DNA from: Anodontia alba
Lineage: Eukaryota; Mollusca; Bivalvia; Lucinida; Lucinidae
Assembly: GCA_964016985.1 (NCBI GenBank)
Contig: OZ024824.1
Coordinates: 125,276,803-125,340,802, forward strand
DNA: 64,000 nucleotides
Reading direction: 5' to 3'
Position 1 is the first letter of the stretch; every line of letters starts with the position of its first letter. Made by a program: the position numbers and the translations under genes. A model generated the notes under the pieces. That model had not been told where the DNA came from, did not search any database, and saw only the letters and a program-made list of their open reading frames with translations. This document shows positions 20,915 to 32,952 of the stretch, piece by piece.

Positions 20915-21130
20915 GAAAATTGTGTATGTGTGTGTGCATGCGTGGGTGTCTCTGTGTGCATGTGTAGAGGGTTGGGATAAAAGCTTTTAATAATTCTTTT
21001 TTTCCACAGAAATATGCTTTGGGTATCCATTAGAAATGCCTGACTGAAGTCATTCTTATAAATTTAAGATACCTGACTGAGGCAGCTCTAATATATACCA
21101 ACGACATATATTTAGGTGGAGAAAAATAGT
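20915..21130. repeat. (TG)n-like tract followed by a decayed family D copy
   Basis: GTGTGTGTGCATGCGTGGGTG tract near 20927-20965, then TGGGTATCCATTAGAAATGCC and GGCAGCTCTAATATA arms. Confidence 0.5.
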
Positions 21131-21213
21131 AATTATCAAAATACTCTAAGGAGAAAAAAAATGTCACAGTTACACATTTAATTACTGATTTCATATCTCT
21201 AGCAAGCATAATT

Positions 21214-21330
21214 AATGCTTAGCATGAATCTTAGCATGCTGGGTAAAACTTTCAGCATACAACACTTTGAAATATTTTTATTTTTCACCCAGAAAATGGG
21301 GCTTTCACAATTCAAGCAAATTGTCTCACA
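21214..21330. mobile_element. MITE family F, left half
   Basis: TTAGCATGCTGGGTAAAACTTTCAGC, then CCCAGAAAATGGGGCTTTC and AAGCAAATTGTCTC. Confidence 0.5.
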
Positions 21331-21721
21331 ATGAGGCAGACAAGTAAGATATGTGAAATTTTCCATACACATAAATAAAAAAAACAAAACATACACAACT
21401 TTCAATCTTTGCTCACTGAATTTGCTACAATTCATTTTTTTTTTTTCAACTCTTACCCAGAATTGTATATGAACAAGAAATGTTTTAAGGGCTAAACAGA
21501 TGTTCCACCTTCTCCAAGCGACTTTCAGGGTCAAGGTCATCAAAACCTCATCAAAATCTAATCTAGTCCCTTCCCTATAGTCTCATTACTTACTGATATT
21601 TCTGTCTAGTTTTATTTAAATCCCTAAAACCTTTTGACACCACAGCAAAAAAATAGAGCAAGCACTCGGAGGGACAAGAATACCCCAGGCCGGTGCCATT
21701 TCTTAAATATAAAAATAAAAC

Positions 21722-21922
21722 GTAACCCTTGTCATGCTGAATAAATGAAGATGCTGCGCCCACTTCTAATTTTCAGCCAATCAGATTAATTGATCCATGA
21801 TGTCGATACAAATTCACCTACTTAATGATAAACAGTGTAGATCCAGATCAGTTGGCTTCTGAAGCCAATCTACACTGTTTGCAAAGGCAGGGCATATCTG
21901 GGCTCAGCAGGACCAGGGTTAA
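21722..21922 (+). mobile_element. piggyBac-like MITE, family A copy 6
   Basis: GTAACCCTTGTCATGCTGAA at the left and AGCAGGACCAGGGTTAA at the right. Shortened core GGCTTCTGAAGCC. Confidence 0.75.
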
Positions 21923-22051
21923 ACTCACAACTTTGATGTAGATGTTAACTAACAGATGGATGAACTTATTTATGTACATACAAACAAACAATCAGAGAGT
22001 GTGAAAATGAAAACTATATTCCCTTGACATACTTTATATGGTGAGGTAAAA

Positions 22052-23900
22052 CAAGAGGCCCACGGGCCACGGGTCGCTCACCTGAGTGACACAGCCACTG
22101 CAGATATGCAGATGTTATGCAACATTTTTCCAATCCTGTCATCGCAACTAATGAAAAGATCATCATTCAAGCAGTTCTTTATTTTGAAGAAGAAGATATA
22201 TGGCATGCCAGTCAATTGAGCGTGATCATTTGAACAAACTCTAAATGGAAGCCAGCTTGGATTTACGATCGGCACGATTTTAGCTATTTTTGATCTAAGA
22301 GTCACCCCAATGCTTCCTACCAAGTTTCGAGTCAACTGGCCTTTCAGTTCAGGAGAAGAGGTGAAAAATAGATTTTCAAGATGGCTGCCATGGCAGCCAT
22401 CTTGGATATCCGATTGGCACGATTTTAGCTATTTTTGATCTACAAGTCACCCCAATGTCTCCTACGAAGTTTGGAGTCAATTGGCCTTTCAGTGCAGGAG
22501 AAGAAGCTAAATATAGATTTTCAAGATGGCGGCCATGGTGGCCATCTGGGATTTCTGATCAGAACGATTTTAGCTATATTTGATCTACAAGTCACCCTGA
22601 TGCTTCCTACTAAGTTTCGAGTCAAGTGACTTTTGGGTTTAGGAGAAGAAGCGAAAAATAGATTTTCAAGATAGCTGCCATGGCTGCCATCTTGGATTTC
22701 CGATCGGCATGATTTTAGCTATTTTTTATCTACAAGTCACCCAAATGCTTCCTACCAAGTTTTCGAATCAACTGGCCTTTCGGTTCAGGAGAAGAAGCGA
22801 AAAATAGATTTTCAAGATGGCTGCCATGGCGCCCATCCTGGTTTTATGATCGGCATGATTTTAGCTATTTTTGATCTACAAGTCACCCCAATGCTTCCTA
22901 ACAAGTTTGGAGTCAACTGGCCTTTCGGTTCAGGAGAAGAAGCAAAAAATAGATTTTCAAAATGTCTGCCATGGCGGCCATCTTGGATTTCCGATAGGCA
23001 CGATTTTAGCTATTTTTGATCTATAAGTCACCCCAATGCCTCCTACCAAGTTTGTAGTCAATTGGCTAATGGTTTAGAAGCGAAAAATAGATTTTCAAGA
23101 TGGCGGCCATGGCGGCCATCTTGGATTTCCGATCAGCAGGATTTTAGCTAATTTTTGATCTACAAGTCATCCTGATGCTTCCTAGCAAGTTTGGAGTCAA
23201 TTGGCCGTTCGGTTCAGGAGAATAAGCAAAAAATAGATTTTCAAGATGGCCGCCATGGCGGCCATCTTTGATTTCCGATCGGCACGATTTTAGCTACTTT
23301 TGATCTACAAGTCATCCTGATGGTTCCTAGCAAGTTTGGAGTCAACTGGCCTTTCGGTTCAGAAGAAGCGAAAAATAGATTTTCAAGATGGCGGCCATCT
23401 TTGATTTCCGATCAGCACGATTTTAGCTATTTTTTATCTACAAGTCACCCTGATGGTTCCTAGCAAGTTTGGAGTCAATTGGCCTTTCGGTTCAGGAGAA
23501 GAAGCGAAAAATAGATTTTCAAGATGGCGGCCATGGCGGCCATCTTGGATTTCCGATCGGCACGATTTTAGCTATTTTAGATCTACAAGTCACCCTGATG
23601 GATCCTAGCAAGTTTGGAGTCAATTGGCCTTTCGGTTCAGGAGAAGAAGCGAAAAATAGATTTTCAAGATGGTGGCCATGATGGCCATCTTGGATTTCCG
23701 ATCGGAACGATTTTAGCTTTTTTTGATCTACAAGTCACCCTATGCTTCCTACCAAGTATCAAGTCAATTGGCCCAGGGGTGTAGGAGGAGTAGGCTTTTA
23801 AAGCAATTGTTGACGCCGCACGACGCACGACGGACGACGGACATTGACTGACCACAATAGCTCACCATGAGCACTTTGTGCTCAGGTGAGCAAATAAATG
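22052..23900 (+). mobile_element. Tandem-repeat element, ~145-bp monomer, about 11 units
   Basis: Begins ACAAGAGGCCCACGGGCC then GCTCACCTGAG. About eleven units of GATTTTAGCTATTTTTGATC...TTTTCAAGATGGCGGCC follow. Ends with a GAGCACTTTGTGCTC hairpin and AGGTGAGCAAA. Very similar at both ends to 61136-63012. Open frames inside are repeat-derived. Confidence 0.85.
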
Positions 23901-24059
23901 AAGGAGGGGATAACAACACATAAACAAGTAAAAGTTATCAATCTTGCACAGGACCAATCATATTCATCTGATAAAGTAATTGTCTAATTACATTAATAAA
24001 ACAAAAAAATAAATTAGGGAAGAATCAGTCATAACAAGATACATTTAATTCATCAAGTA

Positions 24060-24588
24060 CATAGCTCCAGAAATGGCATGTTTTCAATCAAAAAGTACTG
24101 AGACTTCTCTTACCGTAATCAACCTAATTACCGCACATGCTCCTATTAGGGCACAGTCAAGCAATTCAGTAGTCTTAGTGTACTTTTATCAACTTCTTTA
24201 TAAAAGCAAATGTTGTGGGTACTCGTTTGAATTGCCTCATCGAGGCAATTCAAACAAGTATCCACAATATGCGCTTTCATAAAGAAATTCAGAAAAATAA
24301 CATTGCATTGGCAGCATTAAATACACTTCTTATGAAGTCCTCTGCTGATCTTTCTTTAAAGTGTGCCCTTATTAGGTGGATATTTTTACTACAAGTTTTT
24401 CCAGTAATTTTGAAAAACCTAAGCCCACAGTGCGGTAATTAGATTGAATACGGTATTTCCTGATGAAAACATATTGTGGGTACTCATTAGAAGTGTCTTG
24501 GTGAGCTGTTCCTAATGAGGACCCACAACATATGTTTTTGTGGAGAAATAAGAGAAATGTAGATACCCCCTCTTATCTGGAGCTATGC
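24060..24588. mobile_element. MITE family D split by a family H element
   Basis: The left arm ATAGCTCCAGAAATGGCATG...AAAAAGTACTGAGA stops at 24112. The right arm resumes TTTCCTGATGAAAACATATTG at 24456 and ends CTTATCTGGAGCTATG. Confidence 0.75.
24113..24453. mobile_element. MITE family H, complete, TA-flanked
   Basis: CCGTAATCAACCTAATTACCG and CGGTAATTAGATTGAATACGG termini; TA at 24111-24112 and 24454-24455. The insertion inside family D fixes the ends and the TA target. Confidence 0.8.
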
Positions 24589-24769
24589 AAGTAATTAAGG
24601 AAGAGTTGTACAACCAGCTTGATGTACAAAATAAGGGTGTAAAGCTCTGCCAAAATATTTCTAAGTACTTCTTCTTCAAAAAAAATAAATAAATAAACAC
24701 AGACAAAAAAACAGCGTAGCTCGCCTGCTGGGTACATTTTATATTGTAACATTTTTATCATTAAGCCAT

Positions 24770-25850
24770 ATAATATAGGTCACACTGACCTAGATGTATT
24801 TGTATGTAAATCATTTTGTCACATAGATATAATAATCCAGGTATGACAATTCTCCATGAAATAGTAATAAAAATAAAAGGCAAAATCACTGAAGCATGAA
24901 ATATAGGTCACAATGACCTAGATATAGTAAGTGGTCATTCATTGGGTCACATGGAAGTAATATCCCAGGTGTGACATTTATCCAACAAATAGTATTCAAG
25001 ATATAAGGCAAAATCACTGAACCATGAAATATAGGTCACACCAACAGAGATATATTTTGACGTCAATAATCGGGTCACAAGGAACTAATATCCCAGGTGT
25101 GACATTTATCCAACAAATAGTATTCAAGATATAAGGCAAAATCACTGAACCATGAAATATAGGTCACAATGACCTAGATAAAGTAAGTGGTCATTCATTG
25201 GGTCACATGAAAGTAATATCCCAGGTGTGACATTTATCCAACAAATAGTATTCAAGATATAAGGCAAAAACACTGAAGCATGAAATACAGGTCACAATGA
25301 CCTAGATATAGTAAGTGGTCATTCATTGGGTCACATGGAAGTCATATCCCAGGTGTGACATTTATCCAACAAATAGTATTCAAGATATAAGGCAAAATCA
25401 CTGAAGCATGAAATATAGGTCACAATGACCTAGATATAGTAAGTGGTCATTCATTGGGTCACATGGAAGTAATATTCCAGGTGTGACATTTATCCAACAA
25501 ATAGTATTCAAGATATAAGGCAAAATCACTGAACCATGAAATATAGGTCACACCAACAGAGATATATTTTGACGTCAATAATCGGGTCACAAGGAACTAA
25601 TATCCCAGGTGTGACATTTATCCAACAAATAGTATTCAAGATATAAGGCAAAATCACTGAACCATGAAATATAGGTCACAATGACCTAGATATAGTAAGT
25701 GGTCATTCATTGGGTCACATGGAAGTAATATCCCAGGTGTGACATTTATCCAACAAATAGTATTCAAGATATAAGGCAAAATCACTGGACCGTGAAATCT
25801 AGGTGACCTGGACCGTAAAATGTAGGTCACCATGACCTTCACTCTCTTAC
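24770..25850. repeat. ~128-bp tandem array with AGGTCAnnnTGACCT palindromes
   Basis: Eight to nine units of ATAGGTCACAATGACCTAG...CCAGGTGTGACATTTATCC...AAGGCAAAATCACTGA. Two units carry a variant (CACCAACAGAGATATATTTT). Perfect AGGTCAnnnTGACCT at 24777, 24905, 25161, 25289, 25417, 25673 and 25824. Confidence 0.85.
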
Positions 25851-25916
25851 ACTTAAACCGATGTCACATAGTTAGCTGATGTATAACCAGTTGTGTCTAT
25901 AACCTGTAGGCATATA

Positions 25917-26374
25917 AGATTTTACAAATGTGTCCTAGATTTTGACCCCTAGCCCCACTCCAAGGCCCACCCTGAGGTATGAACCCAGGGGTATGTTCTT
26001 TTGGAATCTCAGAAGACTCCTCCAGGTACCCAAATTCTAAATATGAATGCTCTATGAGGAGTGAAAGTCAAGATATAAGAATTTGAAAAACTTTAACACA
26101 GTATTACAAAGGTGTCCTAGATTCTGACCCCTAGCCCCACCCAGGGGCATGAACCCAGGGGTTTATTCTCTTGGAATCTCAGAAGACCCTCCAAGGTACC
26201 TAAGTTCCAAATTTGATGCCTCTGTGAGGAATGACTGTTGAGATATAAGCATTTGAAAAACTTTAACGCAGTGTGACGGGAACGGGAACGCAAACGCAAA
26301 CGCGGACGACCGGGGTGACTACAATAGCTCTCCTTGTACGAACCTTGTACTTCGTACAGGCGAGCTAAAAAATA
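25917..26374 (+). mobile_element. 3' part of the tandem-array element
   Basis: Two units of about 180 bp (GTCCTAGATT.TGACCCCTAG, GAACCCAGGGG), then GGGAACGCAAACGC, then the terminal hairpin TTGTACTTCGTACA followed by GGCGAGCTAAA. Confidence 0.65.
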
Positions 26375-26784
26375 ATAAATAAATAAATAAAGGTGGTAAA
26401 TCGGATGGGAGTGTTGCACCAGACAGGGACAGATAACTTGAGGCAAGCTATTTCTGGCAAATATCCAATATTATAACTTTCCTTCTAACCTTGAAAATAG
26501 GTCAAGGTCATAAAAACCTAGCAAATTCTTTGACCTGTTTGAAAGATCTAACCTTACAAGTTTGGTAACAATAAGAGCACTGTTTTACGAGACAGACAAA
26601 CTATTTATGGGAACAAAATTTTAATCCTTAAAGCGCCAAGCAAAATTTGTAGAAGACAACATTTTGTTTTTGTTGTTGCTGACATTGTTGTTGTTTGTTT
26701 TTTTTTCACAGAAAATAAGTCTTGGCAAGCAGATGATTCGCATGAAGAGTTAAGACTTATTTTCCTTGAAAAATTATTTTAACA

Positions 26785-28728
26785 AGCAAATTCCATGGGG
26801 AATTTATGTCCCCCGCCTAATTTTTATTTGAGGTGTTAAAAATGGTAAAGTTAACCAGAGGACCACTGGTCCTGTATCAAATACCTAAGTATTGAAGCAG
26901 GAAACCAGTGATAAAAAATAATTTCAAGATTCTGAAAAAAACCACATGCATATCTTCAGACCATCCTTAAAGCACCTGTAAAGTTTCAAAGGATCGGCTT
27001 AAAACTGTGGTAGGAGTTATGGGGTCAAGGTACCTACTCCCTATACGCTTCTGTAGTATTAGAACTCAAAAAATGTCTAAGTTAAAAATGCAGAAAAAGT
27101 GGTAAAAAATTATTTCAGGATTCTGAAAAAAACCACATGCATATCTTCAGGCCATCCTAAAAGCCCTTGTAAAGTTTCAAAAGGATCGGACAAAAACTGT
27201 GGGAGGAGTTAAGGGGACAAGGTGCCTGCACCCTATATACTTCTGCAATATTAGAACTCAAAAAATGTCTAAGTTAAAAATGCAGAAAAAGTAATAAAAA
27301 AATATTTCAGGATTCTGAAAAATCCACCTGTATATTTTCAGGCTATCCTAAAAGCCCACGTAAAGTTTCAAAAGGATCGGCCAAAAACTGTGGGAGGAGT
27401 TAAGGGGACAAGGTACCTACTCCCTATAGACTTCTGTAAAATTAGAACTCAAAAAATGTCTAAGTTCAAAACGTGTAAAAAGTGATAAAAAATAATTTCA
27501 GGATTCTGAATAAACCACATGCATATCTTTAGACCATCCTTAAAGTACCTGTATAGTTTCAAAAGGATCGGCCAAAAACTGTGGGAGGAGTTAAGGGGAC
27601 AAGGTACCTGCTCCCTATATACTCCTGTAGTATTAGAACTCAAAAAATGTCTAAGTTAAAAATGCGGAAAAAGTAATAAAAAATTATTTCAGGATTCTGA
27701 AAAACCCACATGCATATCTTCAGGCCATCCTAAAAGCCCTTGTAAAGTTTCAAAACGATCGGCCAAAAACTGTGGGAGGAGTTAAGGGGACAAGGTACCT
27801 ACTCCCTATACACTTCTGTAGTATTAGAAATCGAAAAATGACTAAGTTAAAAATGCGGAAAAAGTAATAAAAAATTATTTCAGGATTCTGAAAAAACCAC
27901 ATGCATATCTTCAGGCCATCCTTAAAACACCTGTAAAGTTTCAAAAGAATCGGCCAAAAACTGTGGGAGGAGTTAAGGGGACAAGGTACCTACTCCCTAT
28001 AGACTTCTGTAGTATTAGAACTCAAAAAAAGTCTAAGTTAAAAATGCGGAAAAAGTAATAAAAAATTATTTCAGGATTCTGAAAAAACCACATGCATATC
28101 TTCAGGCCATCCTAAAAGCCCATGTAAAGTTTCAAAAGGATCGGCCAAAAACTGTGGGAGGAGTTAAGGGGACAAGGTACCTACTCCCTATACACTTCTG
28201 TAGTATTAGAACTCAAAAAATGTCTAAGTTAAAAATGCGGAAAAAGTGATAAAAAATTATTTCAGGATTCTGAAAAAACCACATGCATATCTTCAGGCCA
28301 TCCTAAAAGCCCATGTAAAGTTTCAAAACGATCGGCCAAAAACTGTGGGAGGAGTTAAGGGGACAAGGTACCTACTCCCTATAGACTTCTGTAATATTAG
28401 AACTCAAAAAATGTCTAAGTTAAAAATGCAGAAAAAGTGATAAAAAATTATTTCAGGATTCTGAAAAAACCACATGCATATCTTCATACCATCCTTAAAA
28501 CACCTGTAAAGTTTCAAAAGGATTGGACAGAAACTGTGGGAGGAGTTAAGGGGACAAAGTACCCACTAAAAACTCGGAACCACGCACCACGCACCACGCA
28601 CCACGCACCACGCGCCACGCGCCACGCACCACGCACCACGCGCCACGCACCACGCACCACGCACCACGCCCCACGGAAAACCAAAAACAGTGTCCCTCCA
28701 CTTTTCTTCGAAAAGGCGGGGGACAAAA
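26785..28728. mobile_element. Tandem-repeat element, ~191-bp monomer, nine units
   Basis: GTCCCCCGCC at the left and GGCGGGGGAC at the right. Units carry ACCACATGCATATCTTCAGG, AAAGTTTCAAAAGGATCGG and GTGGGAGGAGTTAAGGGGAC, spaced about 191 bp from 26930 to 28457. Near the right end is a CTTTTCTTCGAAAAG hairpin. Confidence 0.8.
28570..28675. repeat. CACCACG 7-bp tandem repeat
   Basis: About fourteen units of CACCACG or CGCCACG inside the tandem-repeat element. It produces spurious frames on both strands. Confidence 0.85.
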
Positions 28729-28822
28729 AATTCAAAATGTCATCTGCTGTAGTTGTGATTGGCATTTTAATGTTAATGTAACTGATAAAGGCCTGTTCTG
28801 ACTTTGAAAAAGAATCTTTTTG

Positions 28823-28826
<4 letters not shown>

Positions 28827-28852
<26 letters not shown>
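28827..28852. repeat. (TTA)n microsatellite
   Basis: About eight TTA units. Confidence 0.85.
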
Positions 28853-28853
<1 letters not shown>

Positions 28854-29227
28854 TTGTTTTGGTACTTTTATTTTCTGGTTTATGTTTTCTATAAATTATT
28901 CTTTTTCTTTTATAAACAAATGTTAAATCTTATGAATGCTAAGGTAAAGTGGAAAAAACATCAACCTCTAGTTATTTCTGTGTTAAAACACATGCAACTG
29001 TCACCAACATTTCATACACTAGAGAAACATCATCAATTAACCTTCTTATGACATATATAGTCAGAATTATGGTAATAATACAACTTTATGTCACAAGATA
29101 AAACAAGCGAGATAGGATGTTATGTGCAATAAATGTCATTATCTATTATTTTTTTTTTTTCCATTCATCTCCGAAGCATGGTATGTTCATCTACGTCCTT
29201 AAAAACTCTATTTGCTTCTAGCAAATT
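28853..29227. other. Unannotated AT-rich intron sequence
   Basis: Nothing recognised. Confidence 0.4.
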
Positions 29228-30304
29228 AAAACAAGAGGCCCATGGGCCAAGATTGCTCGCCTGAGTGAAATAGCTATTGCATATCTGCTCATACCAAACT
29301 TTTATCAGTATTGCCACAACAACCAATCAAAATAGTAGATTGTCTTTAAAAAAAGGGCAAATACAAAGGTTTTAATTCTACTAAATATTTAAGGGCACTT
29401 CAGTAAGGAGGTGACTGCCAAAAACCGCATCAAATTATCTTAAACGGTTTCTGAAATATTGTGATTTGAAATTTGATATTTAACATCCAAGAGGATTGAA
29501 TTCAGGCTGCCTCATTAATATTCATGAGCCCTTTTATGACATCATAAGGGAACAGTAAAATTTTAAACTTTTTTAAATTGCCAATATTTTTTGCTTTTTA
29601 ATCTGCATCAATTCAGTTTTCACATTGTTTAATTTGTTCAACTCCTTTAAACTCATATTCATAGGAATTTAACTCTTATTTTCCGTTTAAAGTGTTACAT
29701 TTCAAATTTAAAAATTTCATTTAAATAATTTAAAATCCAGTTACAATGCTTAATAATTTGCCAAAATTGACTCTTTTGGTATTCATTTATATGATATACA
29801 CCCAAAATTCACTATTAATAAAAAAACTTACGAAAAATTTAATATTAGTCAAGTTTTAAACATTTTAAAATTTAACTTTAAATTTAAATAACTGATTAAA
29901 TTTTTAGTTAAATTCTCTATTCATGGGCTTATTTAATGTTAATGTAACTGATAAATATCAGTAATGTTAAGGAGAAAAACTTTGTAGCATATAAGGAAAT
30001 GCAGAATATTCCTGTTTAAAATTTCAATTTAAAATTTAAGTTCCACTATGACATCACAGAATATTGCATTGTGGGCCTTAATCAATACACAATCCAAGGG
30101 AGGTTACTCTAACAGGAAAAAAGGTAGGTATCGTAAATTAATCACCATAACTTTTGATTGGATTGGAATTTTTTGATGGGGTTTTCAACAAATTAATTCT
30201 CTTAAAGCATTCTATCAACACCCTGAAAACCAGGCATATTTTAAATTTCTTTATATTTGCCCTTTAAAAACAAATTTTCATTTAACAGTTTTCCATACAC
30301 AATA
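29228..30304 (+). mobile_element. GCTCRCCTGAG-type element, 3' end not found
   Basis: Starts ACAAGAGGCCCATGGGCC then GCTCGCCTGAGTGAAATAGC, like the starts at 22052 and 61136, but the body is AT-rich and not tandemly repeated. Confidence 0.5.
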
Positions 30305-31412
30305 AGAGCTGTCCCAGGACAGCATAGCTCACCTGAATCAAGCTTTGTCTCTATAACTAGTATCACATGCTAGCAGAAAAATAGAAGAGAAAAACTTCTA
30401 AAAATTTTTACCAAATTATTTTTTTTTCTAAGCCTGTAACCTTGACTTCAAGGTCACTAATGTGGGTAGAGATGGTACAGTTTAGAATTGGTGAATGAAC
30501 TGATGTGTCACCAGTAAAATATTCTGATTCTGAGACTTCAGACCAGTATCTAACATCAGGGCAAGAATGAACAACTTCCATCCAAAGGTTCAGGAGATAT
30601 AGCCTTTTAAAAACTTTAACCAAAATCTTTAACATAAATTTTCTCTAAGACCATGATCTTGACCTCAGTCACTCATGTAGATCGGGCTGGTATATCCAGA
30701 GGTTCAGCTATAATCTTTAAAAAAAATTTAACAAACTCCCATGCCGATACTAACATCAACATCATGGTGATTGCTATAGCTCTACATGTACTTTCATACA
30801 TGCAAGCTATAAAGGTCAAATAGAAAGGAATCAATACAATTACCTAACACCTTCCATCCAAGACACCACAGGGAAAGCAGGACACACTAAACAGCCGGAA
30901 GGTAAACCTAGAGTTACCATTAGAACAAAACTGAGAGATGCTTTTCACCGTATATGGGCATGGCGGTGCAGAACCATTTGAATAATTGTCAACAGCCCTT
31001 TGACAGATGGTCCCATGAGAAATTTGGTGAAAATTGGTCAACCTAGGATCATCATCTGAACAAATTTGGTAGACTCTGAAACCTCAATGCTATATACGAA
31101 GATTCTGCCTCATATCTTTCTCGCTTTTGGAGAAGAAGATTTTTTAAGTGTTTTTATACCACATCAGCACAGGGTCAACATTAATTAACTGACCATGCAG
31201 ATTTTCCATACCCCATGAACCGAAGGCTCCACATGAAACTGGCCAGAGAGGTTCAGAAAAGAAGTTGTTCAATAGGGCGGACGGATGGACGACAGACAGA
31301 TGCTGGACAGCAAGTCATCATAATAGCTCATCCTAAACAGATGGACGACAGACAGATGCTGGACAGCAAGTCATCATAATAGTTCATCCTAAGCCTTTGG
31401 CTCAGGTGACTT
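30305..31412 (+). mobile_element. GCTCACCTGA-type element
   Basis: Starts with a TGTCCCAGGACA hairpin then TAGCTCACCTGAATC. Ends AAGCCTTTGGCTCAGGTGAC. Near the end a ~60-bp unit (GATGGACGACAGACAGATGC) is duplicated. Confidence 0.6.
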
Positions 31413-31422
31413 AAAAATAACA

Positions 31423-31475
31423 ACAAAATGTGTGTGTGTGTGGGGAGGGGGGGGGGGGGGGTTGGTGGGGAGGGG
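31423..31475. repeat. (GT)n and poly-G tract
   Basis: GTGTGTGTG followed by long G runs. Confidence 0.85.
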
Positions 31476-31639
31476 GGCTTTGCCACCTGGACCCCCTACT
31501 AAGGCATTGCCCTTGGACCCCTGTGGGGGCCTAGGTGGCTCCCACACTACAGCCCATTTAGGGCCCATTGAAATTTAGGATGAAAGGCCCATCAACCTAA
31601 ATTTCCAGCAATATCCCTGCACATGCAGCTAAAGCAAAA

Positions 31640-31720
31640 CGCAAATACTAGAAAAAAAATAAAGATATTTAGGTCAGTGTAACCTACCTTGAGTCAACTA
31701 ATTCCTTGGAATCTGTATCC
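31640..31720 (-). repeat. Duplicate of an exon 3' end plus donor
   Basis: About 80 bp matching 31796-31875 with few differences. It copies the last 32 coding bases of exon 31842-32560, its GTAGGT donor and about 45 intron bases. Confidence 0.8.
31688..31719 (-). CDS. Possible alternative mini-exon
   Basis: Thirty-two bases on minus between ACAAAACAG and GTAGGTTAC, reading DTDSKELVDS plus two bases. It duplicates the end of exon 31842-32560. It would accept phase 0 and hand on phase 2, exactly like the parent exon, so it could replace it in frame, swapping 239 codons for 10. The acceptor's pyrimidine tract is poor. It may be an inert duplication. Confidence 0.25.
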
Positions 31721-31841
31721 TGTTTTGTATATTCTACTAAATTCATGGTGATGTTATAGCCTAATTAACATGCTTCACTTTTAGCTAAAGCAAAAGACAA
31801 ACACTAGAAAAAATAAAGATCTTTAAGTCAGAGTTACCTAC

Positions 31842-32560
31842 CTTGAGTCAACTAATTCCTTGGAATTTGTATCCTCCTTTGGGTCTATATGTATATCACC
31901 ATTATGTGATGTTACTCCATTATAAGACAATGAAACTGCACTATCTGCCGTTGTGTCTACAACCACATGTGTCTCAGGTAAACCGTCTTTTACACCAGTA
32001 TCACTAATTGGACTAATTTCCCCTACACCAGAATCTGTTATCTGTTTATCAGTTTCGCTTTTAGCTTTATTATCTATCACAGTACTGTCAGTAATTTGAG
32101 AATCTGCACCTCTAGCAAAATCTACTTTATCCATCTTTAATATATCTTCACTAGAATCATAACTGTTTATAACTTCTCCATTCTTCTCACTTTCCTTTCC
32201 ATCTCTATCCTGTGTCCTTAAACTACTAGAACTTTTAGACATAATAATTTCACTTTTGTCTTCTGTTTTAGCAGTTTCATCAAGTTTAGTTGTACTAGAT
32301 GACAGCCTTTGACCAATTTTAGTTTTACCCATCAAGCTTTGTAACAATGGAGACTTAAACTTTGGTACTCCACTGTCTCCATCTTGTGCTTTTTGTTCTG
32401 TCAGTTTCTGTAATAGAGGTGACTTGAATTTCGGAACATCATCACTATCGGCCTTTTCTGATTTGTCTTCTTTCTCGCTATCATCACCTTTTTCATCTTC
32501 AGATGACACTAAACTGCCTCTACTGGAGGAGCCATGCATAATCCTGGTTGGAGAGTCCGT
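31842..32560 (-). CDS. MAP7: MAP7-like gene, exon 6 (acidic linker)
   Basis: Minus-strand exon of 719 nt from acceptor CATTTGCAG to donor CTCAAG|GTAGGT; enters in phase 0 and leaves two bases. It encodes 239 residues rich in Ser, Asp, Glu and Lys with no globular domain, consistent with the low-complexity region after the MAP7 domain in this family. A distinct feature is a repeated short motif, VPKFKSPLLQ, about 30 residues apart (near residues 42 and 69), the second followed by SLMGKTKIGQRL. The rest is unstructured and acidic (SEKEDKSEKADSDD, DSSEDILKMDKVDF). Its 3' end and donor are duplicated downstream at 31640-31720, and a SINE begins 50 nt upstream of its acceptor. The exon call is firm from length, phase and splice sites. 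The function of the linker is unknown. Confidence 0.88.
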
Positions 32561-32610
32561 CTGCAAATGGAATAAATAAACAAAATATAAATTCTATATG
32601 TGGGAAATGT

Positions 32611-32922
32611 TTTTGTTTGTATGTGTTGAGGTTTTACGGCCCAGTCAACCCAGTGGGGTCGTGTCGAGCGCGGTCAATTTACCTAACCACACATTTACTG
32701 TGCAGGCTTAGTCCTCTAAGCGGTTAACCAGTATTGTGCACATTCTTTTGCCAGAAACTGACAACTGCCCTTCTTGAATCAGCGGAAGGGAGAGAATGAC
32801 CGTAGAAAATATTTCATGATCAATCTCCACGAAAGAATGTTGCCAACCTTGGCGGGGGTTGAACCCGCGACCTCCTGGTCTCCAGTCGGACGGCACAGCC
32901 AACTGAGCCACCGAGGCCGGCT
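32611..32922 (-). mobile_element. tRNA-SINE, full length
   Basis: Minus-strand head GCCGGCCTCGGTGGCTCAGT, B box GGTTCAACCCC, tail CAACAC..CAAA. It ends 50 nt before the exon 6 acceptor. Confidence 0.88.
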
Positions 32923-32952
32923 GAGGAAAATGTCCTTAAATTTCTAACACTT

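Larger units (their letters stand above)
26622..28775. mobile_element. MITE family F' split by a tandem-repeat element
   Basis: Left part AAGCGCCAAGCAAAATTTGTAG...GATTCGCATGAAGAG. Right part TTCAAAATGTCATCTGCTGTAGTTGTGATTGG. Between them lies 26785-28728. Confidence 0.65.

Noticed and set aside
22078..23855. Several 60-97-codon frames (for example IYKSPQCLLRS type) in the 145-bp arrays
   Set aside because: The same peptide recurs once per tandem unit and in the other arrays; it is repeat-derived, with no start context or domain.
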